A stretch of 40,796 nucleotides of DNA. It comes from an uncultured Bartonella sp. Lineage in GTDB: Bacteria > Pseudomonadota > Alphaproteobacteria > Rhizobiales > Rhizobiaceae. Location: NCBI GenBank assembly GCA_946480935.1, contig CAMLLT010000005.1, forward strand, positions 1 through 40,796, in the 5' to 3' direction. The position numbers and the translations under genes are program-made. The notes below the pieces were generated by a model, which was given only the letters and a program-made list of their open reading frames with translations, ran no database searches and was not told where the DNA came from. Shown piece by piece: positions 1 through 8,388 of this stretch (position 1 is the stretch's first letter; each line of letters begins with the position of its first letter).

Positions 1-497
1 TCAATCGTTGCCAGTTCGACAAAACCCGCGCGTTCCGTGGTTGCTTTCGCTTCGATGTATTGATTATTAACACGAATAAACAACCTGCCATCGGGAAGCC
101 CGATGCCATGACCGTCAGGTGCTTCATAGAAATTCCAATTCTGCCCGTTCCACTCGGCCAGTTGTCCGGTCTTGTCTTTCCAGTCGCCCTTTGCGTCTGC
201 CGGAATGACATAGGTATCGCCGAATGTATTATTCTCTGCCGCCGGCGGCGTTGTTAATGTTAGAGATTTTGCAGGAATCCACGATTTTCTTGATGTTTGC
301 CGAATTGCCTTTGAAAGTTGGCCTAAATCACTGTTATCAGGAACCATTCCCGCGTCTGTAATTGCCTTCACAATTTCGCGTTGGGGAAACTCGATAGATT
401 CAGCCGGGGGAATAGAACCGGCAACGCCGATTGATGGATTGCCATTAATGTAAGGCGCGTCCGGATTTGCCGCGCCAAAGGGTGCATTATACTTCAT
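1..497 (-). CDS. Tail fibre protein, N-terminal part (3' end outside window)
   Basis: The ORF track does not list this gene because its stop lies beyond base 1. Translating the minus strand from the ATG at 497 gives an open frame of about 165 residues starting MKYNAPFGAANPDAPYINGN. The N-terminal stretch with the IPPAESIEFPQREIV segment is typical of tail fibres of Mu/lambda-like phages. It is followed by a segment with WIPAKSLTLTTPPAAEN and WNGQNWNFYEAPDGHG that resembles DUF2793. The start overlaps the gp48 stop as ATGA, so the two are translationally coupled, matching Mu gp48-gp49(S). By position and sequence it should form the distal receptor-binding fibre attached to the baseplate; the receptor-binding C-terminus is missing here. 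Confidence 0.8.
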   Translation of the reverse strand, partial: MKYNAPFGAANPDAPYINGNPSIGVAGSIPPAESIEFPQREIVKAITDAGMVPDNSDLGQLSKAIRQTSRKSWIPAKSLTLTTPPAAENNTFGDTYVIPADAKGDWKDKTGQLAEWNGQNWNFYEAPDGHGIGLPDGRLFIRVNNQYIEAKATTERAGFVELATI

Positions 498-1138
498 TCA
501 TTTTTTTCCTGTGTGTAATAATTAGAATAATCAAAAATTATTTCTGTGTGCGCTGGTTTCCACCTGCGCAACAAACACTCCAAGTCACTAGCAAGACCTA
601 TTCTAACATGCGGGTCAACGCCGGTCTGACCACTACCTGCACGAAACCAAGACAAACGCGTCTTGAATAATTTTACAGCCCAAAAAAAACGGATATCAGG
701 CGTGCCTATTTGATAATCAGTATTACCGACATCGCTTATGCCCACTTGAAACGGAGAAAATTCTTGAATATCAATCTCGTACCCAAGTTGCTTTGCAACA
801 TTGATAAAAAATTGTCGTGATTGGTCACCTATCATCGTCATTTTAACAATAAGCGCATTTATCCGGTCTTCGATTGTCAAAGCTTCGGCGGTACATTCAT
901 CCGGAAGGCCAAACGCCCGTTCCCAATCAGCTAAAAGTTCGCGCGTAGTCCGTGGGTCGCTTTCACGAACAAAAAAATCGATAATTCTCTGATCGATTGT
1001 GCCAAATATTTGGCAAAAACCGGCGAGCAATTGCATCAAATGACTGTCGTAATCTCGCGGCCAGGCGGCACCGACCGGCAATAAATCGGCCAGAACATTT
1101 AAATAATCATCGCCGTTGTGGTGGGTCAGTTTAAGCAT
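494..1138 (-). CDS. Baseplate protein, Mu gp48-like (DUF2313/YmfQ)
   Basis: This 214-residue protein begins MLKLTHHNGDDYLNVLADLLP and contains LPVGAAWPRDYDSHLMQLLAG, a pattern typical of DUF2313/YmfQ tail proteins. Mu gp48 belongs to this family and sits in the baseplate wedge between gp47 and the fibre. The start overlaps the gp47 stop by 8 bp and the stop overlaps the fibre start by ATGA. Length is close to the usual ~200 residues, and nothing is broken. Function is taken from family and Mu gene order rather than from catalytic motifs. Confidence 0.85.
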   Translation of the reverse strand: MLKLTHHNGDDYLNVLADLLPVGAAWPRDYDSHLMQLLAGFCQIFGTIDQRIIDFFVRESDPRTTRELLADWERAFGLPDECTAEALTIEDRINALIVKMTMIGDQSRQFFINVAKQLGYEIDIQEFSPFQVGISDVGNTDYQIGTPDIRFFWAVKLFKTRLSWFRAGSGQTGVDPHVRIGLASDLECLLRRWKPAHTEIIFDYSNYYTQEKNE

Positions 1139-2231
1139 ATTTTATTTGCCCCAAAACAGCTATCGCACCGTTGTTTGGCATGACAAAATCAGGCGCAACT
1201 AAGTTAAAATGATTAACAGTGTTCACCGCCGCGATCGCTTCGGAAAGCCAAGAATGATAGATGGTTTGCGCCGATTGCCGTACGCCGTTAATGGTTCGGG
1301 CAGGGGCAGCGCGAGAACGTAACATTGTTCTTACGCTTTCTTCAATTGCTCCTCTTGAATCTGCTGATGCCTCAAGTTCCAAAATCGAAAAACTTAACGG
1401 CTCAAAAATAGGCGCAACGACAAATAAATCTTTGACCGAAACGGGTCGAACTGCATCAAGATGTTGTTTTACCGCATCAATATCATCTGCATTTGGCAGC
1501 CCGCCGGTATCAGCTCGCAAATCATCCATTAAAAATCGAACGGTAACAGTGCCTGGCCCCATTTCACCGGCCGAACACCAAGCACGAGTAACACCGGGGA
1601 CTTGGAGCGTCCAAGCAACATAATCATCTGCATCCCCGCCCATCGGGGGGCGACGAATGCGATCAAGCACGCGTTGGCGTAACTGGTCGTCATCTTCTTC
1701 ATCCGCCCCACCGGTGATTGAAATAACTTCAATAATGCCGTTTATGCCTGTGATCGCTTGGTCCAATGACAAACGTGCAGCATTTGTTAAATTGCCGCCG
1801 CTGCCTGCTTTTATGGCAACAACATTGACAGTGGTTTTTGGTTCATCACCGCAAGTAACTTCTTCAGCCGTACGATATTGTTGAATTTCGCCATTCCCAC
1901 CGTTTCCTGACATAAAAGTCCCTGCTGGTATAAACACGCCTTTTTTGCCGGAAATTAAGACTTGCCCGCTTGCATATGTTGCCTGCTTCCAACCACCTAG
2001 CCAAATTTTTGCATGTCGTTGTCGCAACCATTCAGCCGTTGCAGTATCCGGCAGTAATTGTTTCGATAAATTGTCTATATATTGCAATATTAAATGCGCA
2101 GTGCCTGCATTAGCATCTGACAACGCACGAACTGATGAATTCGGTATTAGCGGTGAGCCGCCTGTTTTGCCACTAATGTAATCGCGATTGTTTTCACGAA
2201 GTTGCTTGAGTGTCGGTATTTGCAGAGCCAT
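1131..2231 (-). CDS. Baseplate J-like protein, Mu gp47
   Basis: The 366-residue product starts MALQIPTLKQLRENN, the usual opening of Baseplate_J proteins. It carries the family's central features: a GVFIPAGT turn, a GSGGNLTNA segment and ADEEDDDQLRQRVLDRIRRPPMGGDADDYVAWTLQVPGV split over the middle third. These proteins form wedge components of contractile-tail baseplates and change conformation when the sheath fires. The start lies 38 bp inside the end of gp46; the conserved N-terminus argues this long overlap is real. Complete and of normal length. Confidence 0.92.
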   Translation of the reverse strand: MALQIPTLKQLRENNRDYISGKTGGSPLIPNSSVRALSDANAGTAHLILQYIDNLSKQLLPDTATAEWLRQRHAKIWLGGWKQATYASGQVLISGKKGVFIPAGTFMSGNGGNGEIQQYRTAEEVTCGDEPKTTVNVVAIKAGSGGNLTNAARLSLDQAITGINGIIEVISITGGADEEDDDQLRQRVLDRIRRPPMGGDADDYVAWTLQVPGVTRAWCSAGEMGPGTVTVRFLMDDLRADTGGLPNADDIDAVKQHLDAVRPVSVKDLFVVAPIFEPLSFSILELEASADSRGAIEESVRTMLRSRAAPARTINGVRQSAQTIYHSWLSEAIAAVNTVNHFNLVAPDFVMPNNGAIAVLGQIKYA

Positions 2232-2721
2232 CTGATATTTCTTTCCAAATTGAGCCGAAAGCCAATTTTAAAATCGCATTATTGTTGCGCCACAAAACGA
2301 CATCAGCGGCAAACGCACTGTTGCTTGTTTGTCTAGCAGTAACATCTATTTTTGTGACAATGCCGGCGGTTATAAAAGGCTGCAAAGCCTCGTGAATATA
2401 CATTTCGATGCGCGCTTTTAATGATCCTTCAGCCGCTCCGGCTTTTGTGATTTTTGCTCGCCTCAAGAGCCAAAGACGTGATCCAATCGGCCAACCGTTC
2501 CATATTTCGGCCGCATCACAATCACCCCACCAGCCCCTCCGGTCAGTATCGTCAAGGCCAGGCAAAATATCATCATCATGCGCTCGTGCATCTGTCGCCA
2601 AAGCAATGATTACGGCTGTTGCCAATTCTTGAGTTTCGTCGATAACACCATTTTTTAGGCTATTAAGATCAAAGCCGCACCCTTCCAAAACAGGAACATT
2701 AACAATACGTAAATCGCTCAT
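2194..2721 (-). CDS. Baseplate protein, Mu gp46 / gpW-like (GP46 family)
   Basis: The product is 175 residues. It contains the GP46 signature DTDRRGWWGD near residue 60 and a SRLWLLRRAK segment near residue 82, both characteristic of phage GP46 proteins related to T4 gp25, the sheath-initiator/wedge protein. It lies between gp45 and gp47 as in Mu. Its start overlaps the gp45 stop by ATGA (2718-2721), and gp47 starts inside its last 38 bp. Function as wedge and sheath-initiation component is inferred from family. Confidence 0.9.
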   Translation of the reverse strand: MSDLRIVNVPVLEGCGFDLNSLKNGVIDETQELATAVIIALATDARAHDDDILPGLDDTDRRGWWGDCDAAEIWNGWPIGSRLWLLRRAKITKAGAAEGSLKARIEMYIHEALQPFITAGIVTKIDVTARQTSNSAFAADVVLWRNNNAILKLAFGSIWKEISDGSANTDTQATS

Positions 2722-3236
2722 TTCGGCGTGCCACTTCTATCGTCACCGGACTTGACGTCTTTATGTGTATGATCGTCACCAATATTGGTCCCGTTGTGCG
2801 TTAATTTCGCGCCGTTGATATTCACCTCTGGAGCCTCTAAATTGATGCCGGTTTCTGATTTTACTGAAATAGATTTGGCAGTCTCAATAACGATGCCATT
2901 TCGCGTCAATTTTACGGCTTGGCCGCTGTCGTCGTGGAAAGCTACATCGCCCTCCTCCAAGCCAGTAAGGCGATACCTTCTGTCGGCAATAGCAATAACA
3001 ATGCCATGCGATCGATTGCCGCCAGGAAACAAGACAATAGCTTCTGCCCCTGGCTTTGGAACGCTTGTGAAACCGAATTGATGAAAAAATTCAATGTCGT
3101 TCTTTGTTTCATCACGCAAAAGTTTTAAGTCGACTTGCTGCAACTTGTAATTGTCGTGTGCTTTTGACAGCGTGCCGCGTGCAATCATGTTCAAGCATCG
3201 CCGTGCAATGCTTGCTTCCGATAGTCGTGTCGTCAT
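2718..3236 (-). CDS. Baseplate assembly protein V, Mu gp45 (spike)
   Basis: The 172-residue protein matches Mu gp45, the membrane-piercing spike at the tip of the tail tube. Visible features are an N-terminal domain with QQVDLKLLRDETKNDIEFFHQFGF, a PGAEAIVLFPGGNRSHGIVIA oligonucleotide-binding-like segment, and a repetitive C-terminal beta-strand part (NGIVIETAKSISVKSETGIN) expected to form a triple-stranded beta-helix. The C-terminal DDHTHKDV contains an HTH motif of the type that can coordinate the apex metal ion in such spikes. It sits 4 bp after gpP. Confidence 0.9.
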   Translation of the reverse strand: MTTRLSEASIARRCLNMIARGTLSKAHDNYKLQQVDLKLLRDETKNDIEFFHQFGFTSVPKPGAEAIVLFPGGNRSHGIVIAIADRRYRLTGLEEGDVAFHDDSGQAVKLTRNGIVIETAKSISVKSETGINLEAPEVNINGAKLTHNGTNIGDDHTHKDVKSGDDRSGTPK

Positions 3237-3240
3237 TATA

Positions 3241-4437
3241 TTAAACCTCGGTAAAATTCGTGGTCGGTGCTGCTGCTACCGGTGCAGCACCTGGCAAATC
3301 ATCTTCATTTGCCTTATTCTTCTCACCGTCTGATGCATTTGGTTCTGTTTGCTCATCAGAACCAGAATCAGCATCATCAATCGAAACTAGCCCGTGATTG
3401 TCGAGTGCTTGCGGGCGGACGAGTGTTAAAGTCGTTGTCGTCCCAGTTGAATTGTTTTGCTCAAATACAACTGTTTGAGCTGCCAATTTTACGCCATGCA
3501 GTAACAACATAGGGGAAACGACAGTGTAATTATTACGGATCCAGAACAATTTACCGCTGCTATCCAACCAGCCCTGCACCCGTATCATACAATTCAGACT
3601 TGTGCCGACACGCATCATCGTTTCCGTGTCTGCCCTGTCGGCAAAATCTTTCGCGGTTCCAGGTTCTTCGGCAAAAACGGTTAAGTTGCGAAAACGCGTT
3701 GCGGCCGGATTTTTTGCGGATGCTGAAGGTTCACTTGATTGTTGGCCGTTGACATCGTCATCACCGCGTTGTTGCCCAATAACATCAATTTGCGAATAAA
3801 TTTGATCATCCCTAATTATACAATTCGCTTCAGATATATTTTTACCCTCAATCAAATCGGCAATTGGTTGCGCATTACTATCGCCACCACCTATCAAATA
3901 GTTTCCGTCCGTATCGGCTGAAATCCAAGCGCCCCTTTGCCGCGCCAGACGTTCAAGCAATTCATAAACGGTTTCGCCTGGCGTGACATTGACATCTTTA
4001 AAGACGCGATCAAAACCTGCTGGCGGATTTTGTAAATTCAAGCCAATGCCGTATGGTTTTAAAAGCGTTTTTGCGATTGAAGAAAACGGATAACCAGCCA
4101 TTTGGCTAGTTTTCAGAGGTGCAGAACATTGCGTTGCGTCAAAATTTTTATGACCAACGACTATCAAAATTCCATGGAAATTGGCATTGTATGACACTTG
4201 CCGTTGCAGCACATAACCGTCTATTACTTTTTGTCCGGCTAAGAAGACCTGCGCGGGGTCGCTTGTCCGTATTTTTACATTTTTCCATTTATTTTCATTA
4301 TTGCTTTCAGTAACTGTTAATGTTGCAATAAAATGCGGATCATCTGCATAAATTTCAACGCGAACAGATTCCCAATTACGAAAGCGAGAACCATTAACCA
4401 CCACTTCCGCTATTTGATTTTCTACATTATTTTCCAT
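3241..4437 (-). CDS. Baseplate hub protein, Mu gpP (gp44)-like
   Basis: This 398-residue protein resembles Mu gpP/T4 gp27-type hub proteins. The N-terminal NGSRFRNWESVRVEIYADD, a central VNVTPGETVYELLERLARQRGAW and an ADTDGNYLIGGG motif are characteristic. It should form the trimeric hub joining the tail tube to the gp45 spike. The last ~60 residues are acidic and low-complexity (SDEQTEPNASDGEKNKANEDD), an apparently disordered tail. It starts 6 bp after the gpN C-terminal piece and ends 4 bp before gp45. Confidence 0.88.
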   Translation of the reverse strand: MENNVENQIAEVVVNGSRFRNWESVRVEIYADDPHFIATLTVTESNNENKWKNVKIRTSDPAQVFLAGQKVIDGYVLQRQVSYNANFHGILIVVGHKNFDATQCSAPLKTSQMAGYPFSSIAKTLLKPYGIGLNLQNPPAGFDRVFKDVNVTPGETVYELLERLARQRGAWISADTDGNYLIGGGDSNAQPIADLIEGKNISEANCIIRDDQIYSQIDVIGQQRGDDDVNGQQSSEPSASAKNPAATRFRNLTVFAEEPGTAKDFADRADTETMMRVGTSLNCMIRVQGWLDSSGKLFWIRNNYTVVSPMLLLHGVKLAAQTVVFEQNNSTGTTTTLTLVRPQALDNHGLVSIDDADSGSDEQTEPNASDGEKNKANEDDLPGAAPVAAAPTTNFTEV

Positions 4438-4443
4438 GAAAAA

Positions 4444-5118
4444 TTACTGGCTCAAAACGGTGAGTTGCCGGGGTAAAAATGCAGGATGCGTCACTAAATT
4501 TTCGGCTGCTATTTCGTCCGCTTTTTCAATTGCCCCATAAAGCTTATAGCTCAAGGCTAAAGTATTCGACGACGCAGGCGTGTTTAAAGAATATAGTCTT
4601 GGAAGTTGTTTTGCGCGAACAATCAAGTCGTGAATAGTTGCTGACCGTAAAAAAGTCATTTTTGTAAAAAGTTCGGTCAACATCAAGTCGGCAGCAATCT
4701 CTTCAACGTAATCGAACGCGTCGTTTGCAAAAATTAGATATTTGTCAACGTCTTTCGTGCTTTTGAATTCTTTACGGGCCAAACACCGGCATTCGTAAAC
4801 TAAAAGTAAGCAATAATAGCCAATAGCTATTTTTGCTGTGTTATTTGAACTTTCTGTTTGTTGCAAAGAAAGTCTGATTGAGCGGAAATTTTCGGCTTCC
4901 ACCCCAGCGTTAAAAGCCAGTTCAATACAACTTTTCATTGCCGCGCCGACATTAGCCATCGCCGCGATAGGCAAATAATCAACCAACTTTTTGGTGTAAC
5001 TAATTTGCTTGATGACATTGGCGCCGGTTTGTCCGCTGATATTACAACCCACAGACAATCGATCTAAAACAATACCTGTCAATGCGGTAATTTCATTGAG
5101 TTCTGCTTTTTTCAACAT
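4444..5118 (-). CDS. DNA-circularization/tail protein gpN, C-terminal piece
   Basis: The 224-residue ORF starts ATG one base after the stop of the gpN N-terminal ORF and is mostly helical. It ends ENLVTHPAFLPRQLTVLSQ, like the C-terminus of Mu gpN-type (DNA circularisation) proteins, where an NPxFxPG-like segment is usual. Normally this region is covalently joined to the N-terminal domain, giving a baseplate/tail-tip protein of about 400-490 residues. Reading +1 through the six-T run joins the two ORFs into ~374 residues. It may be made by coupled re-initiation, by programmed +1 frameshifting, or be split only by a homopolymer error. Confidence 0.65.
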   Translation of the reverse strand: MLKKAELNEITALTGIVLDRLSVGCNISGQTGANVIKQISYTKKLVDYLPIAAMANVGAAMKSCIELAFNAGVEAENFRSIRLSLQQTESSNNTAKIAIGYYCLLLVYECRCLARKEFKSTKDVDKYLIFANDAFDYVEEIAADLMLTELFTKMTFLRSATIHDLIVRAKQLPRLYSLNTPASSNTLALSYKLYGAIEKADEIAAENLVTHPAFLPRQLTVLSQ

Positions 5119-5119
5119 T

Positions 5120-5569
5120 TTAAAAAAGGCCTAAAATTGGCTTGAGAGCGGCGATTGAGGCTGCGTCAATTCCTGATTTGGTGTCAGTCGAAAAAAATGA
5201 AGGCGATTGGCCGGATTCAAAAAACGACATTTCGACTTCTGCCAGGCCGCCGACCTCGCGTCTTTCATTTGTGTTATAGCTTTCACACTGCACCATGCCT
5301 GAAAAACCGGTCGGCAAAGACAAAAATCCGGGCGTTGGTTCGTCAAGTGCTCGTACGAGAGAATTTCGCAATGAAATAAAATCATCGCCTAAAACATATC
5401 CCATAACGGTAAAACGTTTTAACCGTTGCCCCATGTTTTCGACAAAGCCGTTATCGCTTTTCGGAAATTCATGCAAAACAAGCCGTTTTCCGCCGGATTT
5501 GCTGCCAATTTCGACGTGAAAAACCACGCCACGAAAGGATGCCGGCACTAATTCATCACGCCATGACAT
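5120..5569 (-). CDS. DNA-circularization/tail protein gpN, N-terminal domain
   Basis: The 149-residue ORF matches the N-terminal DNA_circ_N domain of Mu gpN. It opens MSWRDELVPASFRGVVFHVE and has HEFPKSDNGFVENMGQRLKRFTV and LDEPTPGFLSLPTG, all hallmark positions. In Mu-like phages gpN is a baseplate protein despite the historical 'DNA circularisation' name. Here the frame stops TAA at 5120-5122 inside CTTTTTTAA, one base before the ATG of the C-terminal piece. A one-base change of the T-run would restore a single gene. Confidence 0.8.
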   Translation of the reverse strand: MSWRDELVPASFRGVVFHVEIGSKSGGKRLVLHEFPKSDNGFVENMGQRLKRFTVMGYVLGDDFISLRNSLVRALDEPTPGFLSLPTGFSGMVQCESYNTNERREVGGLAEVEMSFFESGQSPSFFSTDTKSGIDAASIAALKPILGLF

Positions 5570-5572
5570 TTC

Positions 5573-7852
5573 TTATATCTCCATCGAACTTTCCACCATG
5601 GGGCGTGCTTTCGTAATTTCGACTTTTCGGAAAAGATCCTTCATGTCAGTTTTCGTTTGTGTCCCTTTCGGAAAGCCCATAAGCCGAATATCCAACGAAC
5701 CATTCACATCTCTATTCGCATTTGCGCCATTGAACGAAGCTTGAATAAAATTACCGGCCGTCGGTGTTTTTTTCTTTTCTGGTGCCGCTTGCCTTAATTG
5801 TTCCTCTTGCCCGTCAACCTTCAGTCCGTTCCGGTGCTGCAACCTTTGCCTAATGGCCTGTTCAGCATTGCCAGGCCGTTCGTAATCGCGAACAATGACC
5901 GACATCTTTTTTTCAGGTGATAGCGATTTGTCGTTAATCGCTGCCCAAGTCTTTTTATACTTGTTCTTGATTTCCCACATCATAGCCCGCACTTGTTCGC
6001 GCACAGACATGAAGCGGGGTTCTTTGCCAAACTGTTTTTTAATATCCGCTGATCGGCGGGTGTCCCATTGCACAATGCCCTGTGCCATATGGCTTTTATC
6101 CCAGTGGTAATCACCCGGATTAGCCAAGCTTTCGCCAGAAATGTTACCAACAAGCGTTTTCGCGTCTTCATGCGACAAACCTTCTTCGCGCAAAGCGGCA
6201 TAAGCTTCCTTTTGATTTTTCGCTAATGAGCCACGAGCAATTGTTTTGCCTGAAACATGCGGCACTTCGGCATCATACATGCCACCATTTCTGCCGGGTG
6301 TATACGAAGCCTTCTGGAACCCGCCGCCATGGCCATAACCGGAACCATTACCGCCCAGATTATTGGCTTCATTTGCCGACACTTCAAGCCATTGTTTAAA
6401 AAGCAACAGTGCTTCAAAAACGCCTTGCTTAATAATGCGTTGGGCACTGCTTTCGCCAGTCGTTGCTGCGCTATTTGCACTGCCAACCCCAATGTTTTTT
6501 AATGCAATATTTTGCAGTAATTTTTGTTGTCCAAAAGGATCCGCATCTTCACCAAAACGATATGCAGAACGATGAAGCAAACCATTATTTTGCTCATCCT
6601 CAAATTGGTACGACCGGCGAATACCACCTGTTTCTTTGTCGTAATTATCCGACCATTTGCCGCCGGGTTGCTGCTGCGATTTAATTATGTCAGATGGGTA
6701 TATAACTTTGGAGGGATCATACCAATAGTCGTTTTCATCCTTAAAACGGTAGCGGGATTCTTTTTTTTGTGTGTCTAACTCCCAAGCTCCGCCAGGATGC
6801 TGTTTCTCAATTGCCTCTCGAATTTTATCAGGAACGCTTTCAAGCGATTTAGTATATTGGCTTTTTTCTGGCAGAAGACCGCCGATGAATTTTACAACAT
6901 CTTTTACTGTCTGGTAAAAGTTCTGGATTGCGCTTCCAAGCTCTTTCCAATTGATATCTTTTACAAAATTTATGACTGCTTCAACGGCTTCCTTAAATTT
7001 CCCCTCTAGAAATTCACGGTTCCCGTTGATAAAATCTTTTAATTTACTCGCAAGTTCAGCGATCGTTGGCATTAAGACACTGCCAAGACCTTCTTTTAAA
7101 GCTTGGAAAGATTCTTTGACGCTGCCGACAGCTTTCGTGAGCACTTCGGCATTTTTTATATCGTCCGGCTTAATTTGCCGGATGTCTTGACCAGTGTTGT
7201 TTAACGTTTTGTCCATTGCGGCTTTGCCGCGTAGGCCAAAATTAGCCATTTCCTCGTTGCCGTATAGAATGGCTGATAACCGGCGTTTCGAAACATTGTC
7301 TTTTGTATTAGCAATCGCATCAAGTGCAATCTGATTAGCTTCATCAACCGTTTTTGCTTTTTTTAAACGGGCTAAAAGTTCGGGACCGCCTTTAACGTTA
7401 TTGAGTGCCGGCAAGGAACCGTAACCATAACTTAAATCCCGCAAGTTTTCCGTCAATTTTTTGATTGACGGCGCAATCGTTTCGCTTGAAACACCAAATT
7501 TCCCTGCTGCTTTTGTGAGCAAATTAAGCTTTTGAATAGAAATGCCAGTTTCGTCAGAAACACGTTTCAAACCGACGATTGTCGAACCGAAAGAAAGCGA
7601 GGATGCAGCAATGGCACTTATGCCGGCTGTAACACTAAAAGCACCGATACCAACGCCCGAAAGAGCGGCTTTAACACCGGTTTCCAAGAAAGACGTTAGG
7701 TTGTGGGCACTTTCTTTTATTTTATCGAAGGTCTGGCTTAGATTTTTGACAGAATCCGGCTGCTTGATATTTTTGAAAGATTCCTGAAGCGCACGAAGTT
7801 GACCGGAATATTCGTCAACAACTTTGATAGGTAAGCGGACAACTTCTTCCAT
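5573..7852 (-). CDS. Tail tape measure protein with C-terminal tail-lysozyme domain
   Basis: At 759 residues this is the longest late gene and sits directly after the tail assembly chaperone, the invariant place for the tape measure. The first ~60 residues are helical (SLKNIKQPDS-like coiled segments), followed near residues 60-95 by a hydrophobic stretch (ALSGVGIGAFSVTAGISAIA). The middle is helical with a Gly-rich linker (GGNGSGYGHGGG). Residues ~540-680 form a phage tail-lysozyme (Phage_lysozyme2-like) domain with AYAALREEGLSHEDAKTLVGNISGES, where the Glu in ISGES is the likely catalytic acid, then GIVQWDTRR. It would set tail length and locally degrade peptidoglycan on DNA injection. ORF ends 3 bp before gpN. 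Confidence 0.9.
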   Translation of the reverse strand: MEEVVRLPIKVVDEYSGQLRALQESFKNIKQPDSVKNLSQTFDKIKESAHNLTSFLETGVKAALSGVGIGAFSVTAGISAIAASSLSFGSTIVGLKRVSDETGISIQKLNLLTKAAGKFGVSSETIAPSIKKLTENLRDLSYGYGSLPALNNVKGGPELLARLKKAKTVDEANQIALDAIANTKDNVSKRRLSAILYGNEEMANFGLRGKAAMDKTLNNTGQDIRQIKPDDIKNAEVLTKAVGSVKESFQALKEGLGSVLMPTIAELASKLKDFINGNREFLEGKFKEAVEAVINFVKDINWKELGSAIQNFYQTVKDVVKFIGGLLPEKSQYTKSLESVPDKIREAIEKQHPGGAWELDTQKKESRYRFKDENDYWYDPSKVIYPSDIIKSQQQPGGKWSDNYDKETGGIRRSYQFEDEQNNGLLHRSAYRFGEDADPFGQQKLLQNIALKNIGVGSANSAATTGESSAQRIIKQGVFEALLLFKQWLEVSANEANNLGGNGSGYGHGGGFQKASYTPGRNGGMYDAEVPHVSGKTIARGSLAKNQKEAYAALREEGLSHEDAKTLVGNISGESLANPGDYHWDKSHMAQGIVQWDTRRSADIKKQFGKEPRFMSVREQVRAMMWEIKNKYKKTWAAINDKSLSPEKKMSVIVRDYERPGNAEQAIRQRLQHRNGLKVDGQEEQLRQAAPEKKKTPTAGNFIQASFNGANANRDVNGSLDIRLMGFPKGTQTKTDMKDLFRKVEITKARPMVESSMEI

Positions 7853-8370
7853 CTATTCATCTTTCGTATTGTTATTGTCCATGTATGCTGTCGTTCGGTT
7901 ATACAATCGGTTCAACACGGCGCGGGGCAGTGATAAAAAATTCATCGGTGTTGTTTTGTAAATAAAAGCAAGCTCAATAGCCGTATCGAGCATTTCATCA
8001 ACTATGCTTTCGCCCGTTAGACGGGCAGAAAAAAAGGGGCTAAAATCCAAAAAATCGCAATGATGTCTTTTGGTGCCATCTGGCAAACACTTGACTTTGG
8101 AATTCCGGCCAAATTTGCAATCTGATCGCCGCCAATTTTTGTGTCAAATTCAATTTTATTGTCAGAATCGAAAGAGACAAAAATACCGTGATTGATAATA
8201 TCAGCGCCCGTCGGCTCGCGAAGTTTCAATTCGCTAAGTTCTTCATTGTAGGCAGTAATTTTCTTTGTCAGCGGAAAGCAATAAAGACCATTATCCCACT
8301 TGCCTTTATTGTCTCCGGTCTGGTCTTCTTGTTTCGCATTGTCATCGACTGTTGTTTTGTCGTCAGCCAT
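7853..8370 (-). CDS. Tail assembly chaperone, -1 frameshift fusion product (gp41-type)
   Basis: A second frame continues past the stop of the 8017-8370 ORF and ends one base before the tape measure. The zero frame contains T TTT TTT (7 Ts, 8035 to 8029) near its end. A -1 slip there replaces the last three residues with SARLTGESIVDEMLDTAIELAF and extends the protein from 117 to about 172 residues. Two bases after the run is a perfect 6-bp hairpin (GCCCGT-CTA-ACGGGC) that includes the zero-frame stop region. Conserved -1 frameshifting between these two tail chaperone genes is established for long-tailed phages, including Mu gp41. The two products should bind the tape measure during tail assembly. 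Confidence 0.75.
8017..8370 (-). CDS. Tail assembly chaperone, short form (Mu gp41-like)
   Basis: This 117-residue ORF begins MADDKTTVDDN with a charged, disordered N-terminus. It then shows FPLTKKITAYNEELSELKLREPTGADI, the typical core of Mu gp41/phage tail assembly proteins (KLREPTxxD). It lies between tail tube and tape measure, as tail chaperones do. The shorter product is expected to be made in excess over the frameshifted form. The zero-frame stop TAA (8017-8019) is 10 bases beyond the slippery run. Confidence 0.88.
   Translation of the reverse strand: MADDKTTVDDNAKQEDQTGDNKGKWDNGLYCFPLTKKITAYNEELSELKLREPTGADIINHGIFVSFDSDNKIEFDTKIGGDQIANLAGIPKSSVCQMAPKDIIAIFWILAPFFLPV
8029..8035 (-). 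other. Slippery heptamer T TTT TTT for -1 frameshifting
   Basis: On the minus strand the zero frame reads CCT TTT TTT CTG, so the seven Ts form a canonical X XXY YYZ slippery site. A 6-bp GCCCGT/ACGGGC hairpin with a CTA loop begins two bases later. Location in the chaperone overlap before the tape measure matches the conserved frameshift of tail assembly genes. The spacer is shorter than the usual 5-9 bases. Confidence 0.75.
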
Positions 8371-8388
8371 TTTTTTAATTCTCCAAAA

